Positions 1 to 8,459 of a stretch of 64,000 nt of DNA are shown piece after piece (positions within the stretch are counted from its first letter, which is position 1; the number at the start of each line of letters is the position of its first letter). The notes beneath the pieces are model-generated. The model did not search any database. It saw only the letters and a list, made by a program, of their open reading frames with translations, and had not been told where the DNA came from. Both the position numbers and the translations under genes were made by a program. The stretch is from Curtobacterium sp. Leaf261 (lineage in GTDB: Bacteria; Actinomycetota; Actinomycetes; Actinomycetales; Microbacteriaceae): contig NZ_LMMJ01000009.1 in assembly GCF_001422205.1 (NCBI RefSeq), positions 124,001 to 188,000 of the forward strand, written 5' to 3'.

Positions 1-649
1 ACGCGACGATCTCGCCCGAGGGCCGTCGCGCGACGGACTGCGCGAGCTCCCGGGTGAAGGACACGAGCTCCTCGGCGAGGAGCGCGTCTCCGGTGTCCGC
101 GGAACGGGCCGTGTCCGCGGAGCGAGTGGCGTCGGCGCCGAGCTCGGCCAGCGCGATGAACCAGTCCTCGACCTGATCGGGGCTGTCGACGACGCGGACG
201 CCCTTGCCGTCGTAGCCGCCCCGCGCGGTCTTCACGACGACGCGACCGCCGTGGGCGTCGAGGAACTGCTGGAGCTCGTCGGCGTCGCGCACCGCAGCCC
301 AGTCCGGGACCGGGAGCCCGAGCTCGGCGAGGCGGGTGCGCATCACGATCTTGTCCTGCGCGACCGCGAGGGCGTCCGGGCCGGGGTGCACCTGGACACC
401 GGCCTCGACGAGTGCGCGGAGGACGTGCTGCGGGACGTGCTCGTGGTCGAAGGTGACGACGTCGACGGTCTCCGCGAAGGCGAGGACGGTCGCGGTGTCG
501 TGGTAGTCGCCCTCGGCGGTGGCCGCGATCGACGCGGACATGTCCGGCCCCTCGGCGAGCACGCGGATGTCGATGCCCAGCTCGATCGCCGCGGGGACCA
601 TCATCCGCGCCAGCTGTCCGCCACCGATCACTCCGACTCGCAACGCCAT
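1..649 (-). CDS. purK: N5-carboxyaminoimidazole ribonucleotide synthase (partial)
   Basis: ATP-grasp enzyme of de novo purine synthesis that carboxylates AIR with ATP and bicarbonate in the cytoplasm. Only the first 216 codons are here; the gene leaves the window on the left. The product starts MALRVGVIGGGQLARMM, the typical PurK nucleotide-binding start, and later shows the ATP-grasp segment RGGYDGKGV. A -10-like box lies 6 nt before the ATG, so the start is probably leaderless. An 18-bp tandem duplication (93-110 and 111-128) adds a short Ser/Ala/Asp-rich insert just after the ATP-grasp region. A purE partner may lie outside the window. Identity is seen from motifs and is confident. Confidence 0.93.
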   Translation of the reverse strand, partial: MALRVGVIGGGQLARMMVPAAIELGIDIRVLAEGPDMSASIAATAEGDYHDTATVLAFAETVDVVTFDHEHVPQHVLRALVEAGVQVHPGPDALAVAQDKIVMRTRLAELGLPVPDWAAVRDADELQQFLDAHGGRVVVKTARGGYDGKGVRVVDSPDQVEDWFIALAELGADATRSADTARSADTGDALLAEELVSFTRELAQSVARRPSGEIVA

Positions 650-655
650 GGCTGC

Positions 656-661
656 AGTCTA
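656..661 (-). promoter_or_regulatory. -10 box of leaderless purK promoter
   Basis: TAGACT on the minus strand ends 6 nt before the purK ATG at 649, the spacing of a leaderless actinobacterial promoter. No clear -35 box is seen. Confidence 0.55.
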
Positions 662-809
662 TTGGCCGTCCATCACGGTTTCGGATCGCTTTCCGCGACG
701 CACCCACCGCCGGGCGGGTGCTCCCCCGCACGCCCTGGCATGATCACCGAGCACGCCGTCCTGTCCGGTCCGGAGCAGTCCGGCCCTGTCCGTCCTCGAG
801 GAGGACCCC

Positions 810-1598
810 ATGTCCCCGAAGTCCGTCCGCCGCATCGAGCTCCGCTCGCGGGCCGTCCCCGCACTCGTCGCGATCGGGCTCGGGAGCGCTCTGGTGCTCG
901 CCGGATGCAGCACGGGCGACGACACGGTGCCGAGTCCGACACGGTCGCACACGCGGTCCTCGACACCTTCCCCGAGCACGAGTCCGGCCGCCGACGACGA
1001 GGCCACGACGGGTACCGGTGGATCGACCGGCACCGGAACGGGCGACACCGGCGCCGCGGGCGGGAGCGGCTCCTCGGACGGGGCCGGCGACGACGGCGGG
1101 ACCGGCGACGGCACGGGTGGGAACGGTACGGGCGGGAGCGACTCCGGCTCCGCGTCGGCACTGTCCGACGCACAGCTCGGCACCATCGGCACGCAGGCGA
1201 TCGCCGCCGCGGGGGCGACCGGCTCGGGCGGCGCGGCGACCGTCCTCTCCGCCACCGGGTCGAGCGACGAGTGGACCGTCGTGACGGCGGGCGCCGACGG
1301 GTCCGAGACCCAGTCCGTCGTCTCCCTCGCCCTCGGCCGTGTGAGTTCCGGCCCGTTCCCGAAGTCCGTCGACGCCGCGACCCAGTCGGCGAACAGAGCG
1401 CTCACCGCCGCGGCGAGCACCGGCTTCCAGGCCGCCGCGGCCGCCGCACAGGGCGCCGTGCCGAGGGGCACCCTCACCGCGATCCAGCTCGGCGGGTCCG
1501 CGAGCACACCGCGGTGGACGGCGACGGTCTCCGCGAGCGGCGCGGCGCACACCGTGGTGGTGGACGCGGCGAGCGGCAGGGTGCTCTCGACGAGCTGA
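810..1598 (+). CDS. Lipoprotein with Gly/Ser/Thr-rich linker and PepSY-like C-terminus
   Basis: A 262-aa exported lipoprotein. Residues 1-32 form a signal peptide with basic start (RRIELRSR), hydrophobic core and lipobox LVLAGC. A long low-complexity Gly/Ser/Thr/Asp linker follows to about residue 110. The last 150 residues are Ala-rich and end in a strand pattern (TVVVDAASGRVLS) like PepSY domains. GAGGAGG lies 5 nt before the ATG and supports this start. Divergent from purK, convergent with ugd. The exact role is not recognisable; a cell-surface sensor or inhibitor is possible. Confidence 0.7.
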   Translation: MSPKSVRRIELRSRAVPALVAIGLGSALVLAGCSTGDDTVPSPTRSHTRSSTPSPSTSPAADDEATTGTGGSTGTGTGDTGAAGGSGSSDGAGDDGGTGDGTGGNGTGGSDSGSASALSDAQLGTIGTQAIAAAGATGSGGAATVLSATGSSDEWTVVTAGADGSETQSVVSLALGRVSSGPFPKSVDAATQSANRALTAAASTGFQAAAAAAQGAVPRGTLTAIQLGGSASTPRWTATVSASGAAHTVVVDAASGRVLSTS

Positions 1599-1622
1599 CC
1601 CCCCGCAGGACCGCCCGGGTGC

Positions 1623-2951
1623 CTAGCGCCCCATGCCGCGGTACGTGAACCCCGCGTCCCGCCACGCCACGGGGTCGAGGCAGTTCCGGCCGTCGAGCAC
1701 CACGCGGTCCGTGACGACGGATGCGACCTCGAACGGGTCGAGGTCGCGGAACTCCTGCCACTCCGTCAGCACGAGCACGACGTCCGCCGCCGCCAGGGCC
1801 TCGCGAGCACTGCCGACGTACGTCAGTGTCGGACGGACACGTCGGGAGGTCTCGTTCGCCTCGGGGTCGAACGCCAGGACCTCGGCCCCCGCGTCGTGCA
1901 GCCGGATCGCGATGTCGAGCGCCGGGGAGTCCCGGACGTCGTCCGAGTTCGGCTTGAACGCGAGCCCGAGCACGGCGATCCGCTTGCCGACGACCGACCC
2001 GCCGAGGAGCTCGGTCGCGGCCTCCACCGCCCGGTCGCGACGTCGGAGGTTGATCGCGTCCACGTCGTCCAGGAAGTCGAGCGTGTGCGGGAGTCCGAGC
2101 TCGACGGACCGCGCGCGGAAGGCCCGGATGTCCTTCGGCAGGCAGCCGCCGCCGAACCCGAGTCCGGCGTTCAGGAACTTCCGCCCGATCCGGGCATCGA
2201 GGCCGATCGCGTCCGCGAGTGCCGTGACGTCGGCCCCGGTGACCTCCGCGATCTCCGCCATCGCGTTGATGAACGAGATCTTCGTGGCGAGGAACGCGTT
2301 CGCGCTGACCTTGACGAGCTCGGCCGTCGCGTGGCCGACGACGAGCCGGGGCGTGCCGGCTGCGATCGCGCCCGCGTAGACCTCGTCGAGCACCGCGACG
2401 GCGTGCGCCCCGGCTTCCTCGTCCGGCGCACCCGCGTCGCCGCCGGGGACCCCGTACACGAGTCGGTCCGGGGCGATGGTGTCCTGGACGGCGAACCCCT
2501 CGCGGAGGAACTCCGGGTTCCAGACCAGCACGGCGCCGGGCACCGCGGCGGTCAGCTCCGCGGCGAGCCGAGCCGCGGTCCCCACGGGCACGGTCGACTT
2601 GCCGACGACGAGGTCTCCCGGACGGACGTACCGCGTCAGCTCGGTGAACGCGGCGTCGACGTACCGCAGGTCCGCGGCACCGTCAGCGCCCTGCGGCGTC
2701 CCGACGGCGATGAAGTGCACGCGGGCACCGGCGACCTCGGACATGTCGGTGGTGAACCGGATCCGTCCGGTCGCGGTCGCCGCCGCGAGGGTCTCGGGGA
2801 GCTCCGGCTCGAAGAACGGCGCCTCCCCCCGCGACAGGGCGGCGATGCGCTCCGGGTCGACGTCGACCGCGACGACGTCGTGTCCCACCTTGGCCATGGA
2901 CGCGGCGTGCACGGCACCGAGGTACCCGCACCCGATCACGGAGATCTGCAT
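1623..2951 (-). CDS. ugd: UDP-glucose 6-dehydrogenase
   Basis: Oxidises UDP-glucose to UDP-glucuronate with two NAD+, for exopolysaccharide or cell-wall sugars. The 442-aa product starts MQISVIGCGYLGAVHAASM, the N-terminal Rossmann fold, and has the catalytic stretch FGGGCLPKD around residue 255-265 and the C-terminal UDP-binding domain beginning near AVLGLAFKPNSDDVRDSPA. Length fits the family. An upstream in-frame start would add 13 residues with no family match; the ATG at 2951 is preferred because a TATTTT box sits 7 nt upstream. Transcribed in the same direction as the PH-domain gene but from its own promoter, which abuts that gene's stop codon. Confidence 0.93.
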   Translation of the reverse strand: MQISVIGCGYLGAVHAASMAKVGHDVVAVDVDPERIAALSRGEAPFFEPELPETLAAATATGRIRFTTDMSEVAGARVHFIAVGTPQGADGAADLRYVDAAFTELTRYVRPGDLVVGKSTVPVGTAARLAAELTAAVPGAVLVWNPEFLREGFAVQDTIAPDRLVYGVPGGDAGAPDEEAGAHAVAVLDEVYAGAIAAGTPRLVVGHATAELVKVSANAFLATKISFINAMAEIAEVTGADVTALADAIGLDARIGRKFLNAGLGFGGGCLPKDIRAFRARSVELGLPHTLDFLDDVDAINLRRRDRAVEAATELLGGSVVGKRIAVLGLAFKPNSDDVRDSPALDIAIRLHDAGAEVLAFDPEANETSRRVRPTLTYVGSAREALAAADVVLVLTEWQEFRDLDPFEVASVVTDRVVLDGRNCLDPVAWRDAGFTYRGMGR

Positions 2952-2958
2952 GCCTGTG

Positions 2959-2964
2959 AAAATA
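2959..2964 (-). promoter_or_regulatory. -10 box of leaderless ugd promoter
   Basis: TATTTT on the minus strand, 7 nt before the ugd ATG. It lies directly beside the stop codon of the upstream PH-domain gene (2965). Confidence 0.5.
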
Positions 2965-3771
2965 TCAGAACGGCCGGCCCGGTCCGCCACCGATGATGTC
3001 GTCCCAGCGTGGTCCGGAGCGCGGTCGAGGCCGGTCGTGCGCCTCGACGAGGTCGTGCAGCACCGCGACGACGAGGTCCGCGGACGGCACGTCGGCGATG
3101 ACGAGGGGACGGTCCTCGCCGGGGAACACCAGCACGTCGCCGGTGCGGAACACGCCCTGGAGCCCGGTGCGTCGGACCGTGACGTCGTACCCGCGCGAGT
3201 GCAGCAGTTCGTGTCGGTGCCGGACGACCAGCCCGCTCGTGATCACGAGCCGCCGCGTCGTCACGAGCGTGCGGTGCCCGAGCCACCGCACCAGCGGGGC
3301 GACGGAGCCGATCAGCAGCAGCAGGAGGGTCAGACCAGCGACGACCAGGTTCACCCAGGCCCACTCCGCCCGGAACACCCCGAGCCCGAATCCGCCGCCG
3401 ACACCGACCACGAACGCCCAGACGACGGGCCAGAACAGCCGGCGGGCGTGCGGACGGAAGCGCGCGATGACCCGCTCGGGCTCGCGCTCGTCTGCGCCCG
3501 GACCGGCGTCGTCCCGCGAGAGGCCCTCGTCGTCGCGCGACGAGCGCGGCGAGCGCGGCGAGCCCGCCGAGGCCGCCGAGCCCGCCGGAGCAGCGGAGTC
3601 CCACGTCGGACGCGCAGGAGCGGCGTCGGCCCACGTCGGGCGTGTCGGAGTGGCGGTGTCGTCGGGGAACCGGCCCCGGGCCTCCAGTCCGGATGCGGGG
3701 CGCGTGTCGTCGCGGTGACCGTCCGGCTGCTCACCCGGCCATCCGTCGCCGAGGGGCCAGCGGTCAGTCAT
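2965..3771 (-). CDS. PH-domain (DUF304-type) membrane protein
   Basis: A 268-aa protein. Residues 1-110 are hydrophilic, Asp/Arg/Pro/Ala-rich and probably disordered, with short repeats of APARPTW and SPRSSR type. Two membrane helices follow (LFWPVVWAFVVGVGGGFGLG and NLVVAGLTLLLLLIGSVAPL), then a bacterial PH domain (LVTTRRLVITSGLVVRHRHELLHSR) as in YdbS/YdbT-like proteins. Its ATG overlaps the birA stop by 8 nt, so the two are co-translated. Role in the cell unknown; a PH-domain protein beside birA is common in actinobacteria, but no functional link is proven. Confidence 0.8.
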   Translation of the reverse strand: MTDRWPLGDGWPGEQPDGHRDDTRPASGLEARGRFPDDTATPTRPTWADAAPARPTWDSAAPAGSAASAGSPRSPRSSRDDEGLSRDDAGPGADEREPERVIARFRPHARRLFWPVVWAFVVGVGGGFGLGVFRAEWAWVNLVVAGLTLLLLLIGSVAPLVRWLGHRTLVTTRRLVITSGLVVRHRHELLHSRGYDVTVRRTGLQGVFRTGDVLVFPGEDRPLVIADVPSADLVVAVLHDLVEAHDRPRPRSGPRWDDIIGGGPGRPF

Positions 3772-4588
3772 GGCGGAGGTGGGTGACGTCGCCGACCGCG
3801 ATCGCGGACTCGACGCCGTCGTCGCCGCGCACCAGGAGCCGCCCGGCGGTGTCGAGACCGACGGCGTCGGCGAGCACGACCGCGCCGTCCGGGAGCTCGA
3901 GGCGGACGCGGCGCCCGATCGTCCCGCATGCCGCGCGGGTCGCGGCGAGGACGCCGGCCGCGGCCGGACCACCTCCGGCGAGCGCCCGGACAGCGTCCCG
4001 GAGCGCGGTCCACCAGACCGTGAGCACGGCGTCGGCGAGGTCGGCCGCGGTGCCGACGGCACCCTCGACCAGGAGGGACGTGGCGGTCGGCGTGGGCAGG
4101 TCCGGCTCGGCGATCGTCAGGTTCACACCGCTGCCGACGACGACGGAGCCGTCGGCGGCGATCTGGGCGAGGATGCCGCAGACCTTCCGCTCGGCCGTGG
4201 ACGGGCCGCCGATGAGCACGTCGTTCGGCCACTTCACGAGCACCGGCGCGTCGGGCAGCACCGTCTCGATCGCCGTCCGCATCGCGGCTCCGGCGACGAG
4301 CGGCAGCCACCCGCGGACCTCGTCCGGCAGCGGGGTCCGCACGAGCACGCTCATCGCGAGCATCTGGCCCGCGGGCGCCTGCCACACGCGGTCGAGTCGT
4401 CCGCGCCCGGATGTCTGCCCGAGGGTGGCGAGGACGGCGAGGTCCGGCAGCGGGGCTGGTCCGTCCGTCGCACGGAGCATGTCCGCGTTCGTCGAGCCGG
4501 TCGACGCGACGGCCGTCACCGGGACCCCTGCGGCACGCGCACGGGTGAACGGCGGGACGTCAGGTGCGGCGGCGGGGTCGGAGGACAT
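3764..4588 (-). CDS. birA: Biotin-[acetyl-CoA-carboxylase] ligase
   Basis: Activates biotin to biotinyl-AMP and attaches it to the carboxyl-carrier Lys of biotin enzymes; the likely target is the EAMKME site of the carboxylase encoded at 12840-14594. The 274-aa product has the catalytic-domain signatures STGSTNADM, GRGRLDRVWQAPAGQML and KWPNDVLIGG, and a short C-terminal SH3-like domain. No N-terminal helix-turn-helix is present, so it is a ligase without repressor function. A longer in-frame start adds 29 residues lacking family features; the ATG at 4588 has a TAGATT box 7 nt upstream. Divergent from accD over a 73-bp gap. Confidence 0.92.
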   Translation of the reverse strand: MSSDPAAAPDVPPFTRARAAGVPVTAVASTGSTNADMLRATDGPAPLPDLAVLATLGQTSGRGRLDRVWQAPAGQMLAMSVLVRTPLPDEVRGWLPLVAGAAMRTAIETVLPDAPVLVKWPNDVLIGGPSTAERKVCGILAQIAADGSVVVGSGVNLTIAEPDLPTPTATSLLVEGAVGTAADLADAVLTVWWTALRDAVRALAGGGPAAAGVLAATRAACGTIGRRVRLELPDGAVVLADAVGLDTAGRLLVRGDDGVESAIAVGDVTHLRHD

Positions 4589-4595
4589 GTCCGTC

Positions 4596-4601
4596 AATCT
4601 A
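4596..4601 (-). promoter_or_regulatory. -10 box of leaderless birA promoter
   Basis: TAGATT on the minus strand, 7 nt before the birA ATG; back to back with the accD -10 box at 4650-4655. Confidence 0.5.
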
Positions 4602-4649
4602 CGGCCGGAACCGTGGAGACCCGTCGGCGGCTCGGCGAGGACCGGCCGG

Positions 4650-4655
4650 TAGGGT
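4650..4655 (+). promoter_or_regulatory. -10 box of leaderless accD promoter
   Basis: TAGGGT ending 6 nt before the GTG start at 4662. Together with the birA box it makes a compact divergent promoter of about 70 bp. Confidence 0.55.
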
Positions 4656-4661
4656 GTCTGG

Positions 4662-6278
4662 GTGACCTCAAGCACCCCCGCCGCCGGCGACCGCTCCGCC
4701 CCCGACCTCTCGACGACCGCGGGACGCCTCGCGGACCTCAGGGACCGCTACCACGAGGCCGTCACGGCCGCGGGTGAGAGCGCGATCGCCAAGCAGCACA
4801 GCAAGGGCAAGATGACGGCGCGCGAGCGCATCGCCGAGCTCCTCGACGAGAACTCCTTCGTCGAGCTCGACGAGTTCGTCCGGCACCGCACGCACGCGTT
4901 CGGCATGGACGCCAAGCGCCCCTACGGCGACGCGGTCGTCACCGGCATGGGCACCATCCACGGACGCCAGGTCGCGGTGTACGCGCAGGACTTCACCGTC
5001 TTCGGGGGATCCCTCGGCGAGGTCGCCGGCGAGAAGATCATCAAGGTGATGGAGCTCGCGATGAAGACCGGGGTCCCGATCCTCGGCATCCTCGACTCCG
5101 GCGGCGCCCGTATCCAGGAGGGCGTCGTGGCCCTCGGCAAGTACGGCGAGATCTTCCGCCTCAACACCGCGGCGTCGGGTGTCATCCCGCAGATCTCCAT
5201 CATCATGGGCCCGGCCGCCGGCGGTGCGGTGTACTCCCCCGCGCTCACCGACTTCGTGATCATGGTCGACAAGACGAGCCACATGTTCGTCACGGGTCCG
5301 GACGTCATCAAGACCGTCACAGGCGAGGACGTCGGCTTCGAGGAACTCGGGGGCGCGCACACGCACAACGCCGTCTCCGGCGTGTCCCACTACCTCGCCG
5401 ACGACGAGCACGACGCGCTCGACTACGCCCGGTCGCTCGTCGGGTTCCTGCCGGACAACAACCTCGCCGACCCGCCGGTGTACGAGTCCGCCCCCGAGCT
5501 CGAGACGACCGACGCGGACCGCGAGCTCGACGTCGTCATCCCGGACTCGACGAACCAGCCGTACGACGTCATGACGGTCATCGAGCACCTGGTCGACGAC
5601 GGCGACTTCCTCGAGGTCCAGCCGCTCTTCGCCCCGAACATCGTCATCGGGTTCGGCCGCATCGACGGTCACACCGTGGGCGTCATCGCGAACCAGCCGT
5701 CCGCGATGGCCGGCACGCTGAACATCGACGCCGGCGAGAAGGCGTCTCGCTTCGTGCGGTTCTGCGACGCCTTCTCGATCCCGATCCTCACCCTGGTGGA
5801 CGTCCCCGGGTACCTCCCCGGCACCGACCAGGAGTGGACCGGCGTCATCCGGCGCGGAGCGAAGCTGCTGTATGCCTACGCCGAGGCCACGGTCCCCCTC
5901 GTCACCGTCATCACCCGCAAGGCCTACGGCGGCGCGTACATCGTGATGGGCTCGAAGCAGCTCGGCGCGGACATCAACCTCGCCTGGCCGACCGCCGAGA
6001 TCGCGGTGATGGGCGGCCAGGGTGCCGTCAACATCCTCTACCGCGCCGAGATCAAGAAGGCGGAGGAGGCCGGCGAGGACGTCGCCGCCGTCCGCACCCG
6101 CCTGGCGAACGAGTACACCTACAACGTCGCGTCGCCGTACCTGGCGGCCGAGCGGGGCGAGCTCGACGGGATCATCCAGCCGCACGCCACGCGCGTCGCG
6201 GTGATCAAGTCGCTCCGGGCGCTCCGCGGCAAGCGCGCGCAGCTCCCGCCGAAGAAGCACGGGAACATCCCGCTGTGA
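4662..6278 (+). CDS. accD: Acyl-CoA carboxylase carboxyltransferase (beta) subunit
   Basis: Carboxyltransferase subunit of a biotin-dependent acyl-CoA carboxylase (acetyl- and/or propionyl-CoA) feeding fatty acid synthesis. The 538-aa length is typical. Seen: N-terminal helix [19 protein letters not shown], first oxyanion region [25 protein letters not shown], and C-terminal crotonase half with [15 protein letters not shown] and [12 protein letters not shown]. The GTG start at 4662 is set by a -10 box 6 nt upstream. It overlaps accE by 4 nt (GTGA). With accE and the biotin carboxylase/carrier at 12840 it should form the full complex. Acetyl versus propionyl preference cannot be told from sequence by eye. 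Confidence 0.93.
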   Translation: MTSSTPAAGDRSAPDLSTTAGRLADLRDRYHEAVTAAGESAIAKQHSKGKMTARERIAELLDENSFVELDEFVRHRTHAFGMDAKRPYGDAVVTGMGTIHGRQVAVYAQDFTVFGGSLGEVAGEKIIKVMELAMKTGVPILGILDSGGARIQEGVVALGKYGEIFRLNTAASGVIPQISIIMGPAAGGAVYSPALTDFVIMVDKTSHMFVTGPDVIKTVTGEDVGFEELGGAHTHNAVSGVSHYLADDEHDALDYARSLVGFLPDNNLADPPVYESAPELETTDADRELDVVIPDSTNQPYDVMTVIEHLVDDGDFLEVQPLFAPNIVIGFGRIDGHTVGVIANQPSAMAGTLNIDAGEKASRFVRFCDAFSIPILTLVDVPGYLPGTDQEWTGVIRRGAKLLYAYAEATVPLVTVITRKAYGGAYIVMGSKQLGADINLAWPTAEIAVMGGQGAVNILYRAEIKKAEEAGEDVAAVRTRLANEYTYNVASPYLAAERGELDGIIQPHATRVAVIKSLRALRGKRAQLPPKKHGNIPL

Positions 6279-6544
6279 CCGGTCACGAGTCGGCCGAGGA
6301 CCGGCCTGGAGGCACGGCTGACGAATCGCAGGTCGCCCCCGGCATGCGCGTCGTCGCCGGGGCACCGACGCCGGAGGAGCTCGCCGCCGTCGCGGCGGTG
6401 CTCCAGGCCGCCGCGGTCGAGGCCGCAGCAGCCGGACGCGCGGTCGTGTCCGACACCCCGCGATCGGCGTGGAACGCGAGTGCCAGGGGCCTCCGGAAGC
6501 CCGTGGTCCGCGGCGGCGCGGGGTGGCGCGAGTCCCTCCGCTGA
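6275..6544 (+). CDS. accE: Acyl-CoA carboxylase epsilon subunit
   Basis: Small accessory subunit that binds and stimulates the carboxyltransferase in actinobacterial acyl-CoA carboxylases. The 89-aa product has a variable acidic N-terminus, then [20 protein letters not shown] and a C-terminal W...R...GWRESLR pattern, the family hallmark. It starts with GTG overlapping the accD stop (GTGA), so translation is coupled. Part of its N-terminal region is encoded by DNA resembling the dispersed GGAGGCACGG element seen elsewhere in the window (6308-6318). Confidence 0.85.
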   Translation: MTGHESAEDRPGGTADESQVAPGMRVVAGAPTPEELAAVAAVLQAAAVEAAAAGRAVVSDTPRSAWNASARGLRKPVVRGGAGWRESLR

Positions 6545-6775
6545 GCTGTACCCCGCGCTCGATGCCCCGGAACAGGGAGCGATGCGTCGCGCCGAGTGCT
6601 GATCGGCACACGGGTGCGGTGCGCGGCCCTCGAACGAGGGGCGTTCCACCACAGATGTCGTCTGGACTGTCCCCCTAAATGACGACTGTCGGACTGGTGG
6701 AAACACGGCATCATTGAACATGTTCGGTGCTTCTCACAGTCGCATCGCCGGACGGTGGCCGACTAGGGTACGACG

Positions 6776-6868
6776 CCACCGGACGGATGAGAGTCAGGGC
6801 GATATTCGGGTTACCGCTCTGACTCGGAACGTTGAACGGGGCCGGTCGCGAAAGCGCCGGCCCCTCTT
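6776..6868 (+). ncRNA. Candidate small structured RNA with intrinsic terminator
   Basis: A TAGGGT -10-like box (6764-6769) would start a transcript near 6776. The RNA would fold an 11-bp stem between 6791-6801 and 6815-6825 (GAGTCAG and CTGACTC plus GCG/CGC with one G-U pair) and end in a strong GC hairpin followed by TCTTCC. No open reading frame of note lies inside, and the next plus-strand gene is far downstream, so this would be a stand-alone unit of about 90 nt. No -35 box is clear and no known RNA family is recognised. Confidence 0.4.
6838..6864 (+). terminator. Rho-independent terminator
   Basis: GGGGCCGG-T-CGC / GAAA loop / GCG-CCGGCCCC hairpin followed by TCTTCC. Serves the candidate sRNA and could also stop transcription from accD-accE. 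Confidence 0.65.
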
Positions 6869-6941
6869 CCGTTCCCGGCCCGGATCGCGTCTCGGGACGC
6901 CGCCACCTCGTCGGGCGTGGTCAGGCCGGTCGCTCATCCCG

Positions 6942-7131
6942 GCACGGTGTCGCTGTACGCACACGCACCGGATGCGGTCGCATCGAGCGACATCGAGGCC
7001 CGAAAACGACGTCGGAACTCCTGCACGGTGTCGCCGTATGCTCACGCACCGGATGCGGTCGCATCGAGCGACATCGCGGCCCGGAAACGACGTCGGAACT
7101 CCGGCGCGGTGTCGCCGTATGCCCACGCATG
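6942..7131. repeat. 81-bp tandem repeat, two copies plus a partial third
   Basis: Unit starts at 6942, 7023 and 7104, each beginning GC(A/G)CGGTGTCGC. The first two copies differ at a few positions only; the third breaks off after about 28 bp. The period is 27 codons. On the minus strand each unit reads AYGDTxxEFRRRFRAxMSL in one frame, as if the 3' end of a small gene had been duplicated, but no intact gene is attached. Confidence 0.8.
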
Positions 7132-7288
7132 CCGAGCCGCCCCGCGAGCTCGGGGACCATGCGGAGGCACCGCGCACGCTCTGCGGCGGAGAGGTCGCCG
7201 ACGGCACCCCGACCGATCCACCCGGGCGACGCGCTGCCCACGGCTGCGACGGACACCACCATCCGCGCGCTGACGCGCTGGACCCCGC

Positions 7289-7332
7289 CGGACGGGAGGC
7301 ACGGTGCCAGCCCGCACCGTGCCTCCCGTCCG
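7289..7332. repeat. Dispersed palindrome (GGACGGGAGGC family), perfect 19-bp arms
   Basis: Arm CGGACGGGAGGCACGGTGC (7289-7307), 6-nt loop, exact reverse complement (7314-7332). It lies 72 bp beyond the stop of the kinase-like gene and may act as its terminator. The same core recurs at 39403, 55950, 56008, 58256 and in part elsewhere. Confidence 0.85.
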
Positions 7333-7403
7333 CATGGTGGAACGTCCGCAACCGCACCCCGCGGCATCCGCGTGCTCGGCGGCCGCATCGCGGGCGGTCG
7401 CGG

Positions 7404-8459
7404 TCAGGCGACCGGGCTCCCGGAGCGTTCGATCTGGACCCAGAGGACGACCGAGTCGTCCTCCTCGTCGTCGTCGCCGGAGTCCATGCCGAGCGCCGTG
7501 AACTCGCTCGCCTGGGTGTCGAGGCGGAGTCCGACGACCGTGACGGCCGTCTCGGTCCCCTCGGCGACGGTCCGGACGATGACCGAGTCCGACCCGGCCG
7601 CACGACGGAGTGCGTCCGCGAGCTCGCTGTGGACCCGGTCGCGTTCGACGGTGTCGAGGTCGTCCAGCCCGCCCTCGTCGAGCAGCTGCACGCTGGCGCC
7701 CTGCCGCCGGAGCACCATCACCTCGTGCCGGACATCGTCGGAGAGCAGGCTCCGTCCGCGGATCTCGTCACGGATCGCGCCCTCGAGGTGCAGGCACTCG
7801 GCACGCTCCGCCTCGGTGAGGTTCCCGCAGGACGCGATGACCCGCTCGAGCATCGGCAGCGCCATCCGCGTGGTCTGCTGCAGGCGGAACTGCCGCTCGT
7901 ACACGTGCGCGTCCTGGGCGGCCTGCCAGTCGGCGGTCTCCTGCTCGGCACGGACGAAGTCGCGCGTCGCCCTGGTGGCCGTGTTCACCGAGTTGGAGAA
8001 CATCGTCGACACGAGCACCCAGGTCAGGTCGCCGATCACCCCGGTGGACGCGAGTGCCCCCGGTCCGAGCACGAGCACGGTCTGGACGGCCAGGAACCCG
8101 ACACCGACCCAGCCGAAGACGATCCGGCCCCTGACCGTCAGGATCACCATCAGCGTGCCGATCGCGGCGACGTACCAGGTGGCGTACCCGGCGTTCGCGG
8201 CCCCGTTCGGCAGCTGTGGGGTGATGACGATCGGCATGACGCAGACCGTGGCGAGCGCGAAGCACGACGCCCAGATCGGCACGACGGCGCCGCGGGCCAA
8301 CAGTGCGGCCGCGGTCGCGGCGGCGTACAGGATCATGCACGCGATCACGGGTGCGATCGCGGTGACCGTCCCGAGGCTCGTCACGCCGAGGAGCAGGTGG
8401 TACATCGAGAAGATGGCGGCGAGCGCGTTCGCGATCTTTGCCGGGACAGAGACCCTCAC
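7404..8459 (-). CDS. Kinase-like membrane protein without recognisable ATP-binding boxes
   Basis: A 351-aa protein, third in an operon with a response regulator and a histidine kinase. Residues 1-155 hold about five or six hydrophobic helices. A cytoplasmic part follows with TRDFVRAEQETADWQAAQDAH and a helix pair (TRMALPMLERVIASCGNLT) placed where a dimerisation region would be, then a C-terminal alpha/beta region rich in acid residues (SGDDDEEDDSV). I see no H-box histidine and no N or G boxes, so it is probably not an active kinase. The GTG at 8459 overlaps the upstream stop by 4 nt and is preferred over a GTG at 8471. Confidence 0.65.
   Translation of the reverse strand: MRVSVPAKIANALAAIFSMYHLLLGVTSLGTVTAIAPVIACMILYAAATAAALLARGAVVPIWASCFALATVCVMPIVITPQLPNGAANAGYATWYVAAIGTLMVILTVRGRIVFGWVGVGFLAVQTVLVLGPGALASTGVIGDLTWVLVSTMFSNSVNTATRATRDFVRAEQETADWQAAQDAHVYERQFRLQQTTRMALPMLERVIASCGNLTEAERAECLHLEGAIRDEIRGRSLLSDDVRHEVMVLRRQGASVQLLDEGGLDDLDTVERDRVHSELADALRRAAGSDSVIVRTVAEGTETAVTVVGLRLDTQASEFTALGMDSGDDDEEDDSVVLWVQIERSGSPVA

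Larger units (their letters stand above)
6545..7403. other. 859-bp intergenic region between accE and the kinase operon
   Basis: The only stretch above 300 bp without a supported gene. From left to right: about 200 bp with nothing recognised; a hairpin and terminator cluster (6753-6864, candidate sRNA); an 81-bp tandem repeat (6942-7131); a section where no frame holds a convincing protein; and a perfect palindrome (7289-7332) downstream of the kinase-like gene that ends at 7404. A minus-strand reading across 7107-7290 looks weakly coding but is frameshifted. Confidence 0.7.

Noticed and set aside
6700-6870. tRNA gene in the accE-kinase gap
   Set aside because: No T-loop GGTTCRA with flanking acceptor pairing or anticodon arm could be fitted.
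6942-7131. CRISPR-like array
   Set aside because: The whole 81-bp unit repeats without variable spacers, and no cas genes are present.
6921-7388. Minus-strand reading frame of about 155 codons over the 81-bp repeat
   Set aside because: No start signal or ribosome-binding site, and the protein-like parts are in different frames. Kept only as a possible gene remnant.
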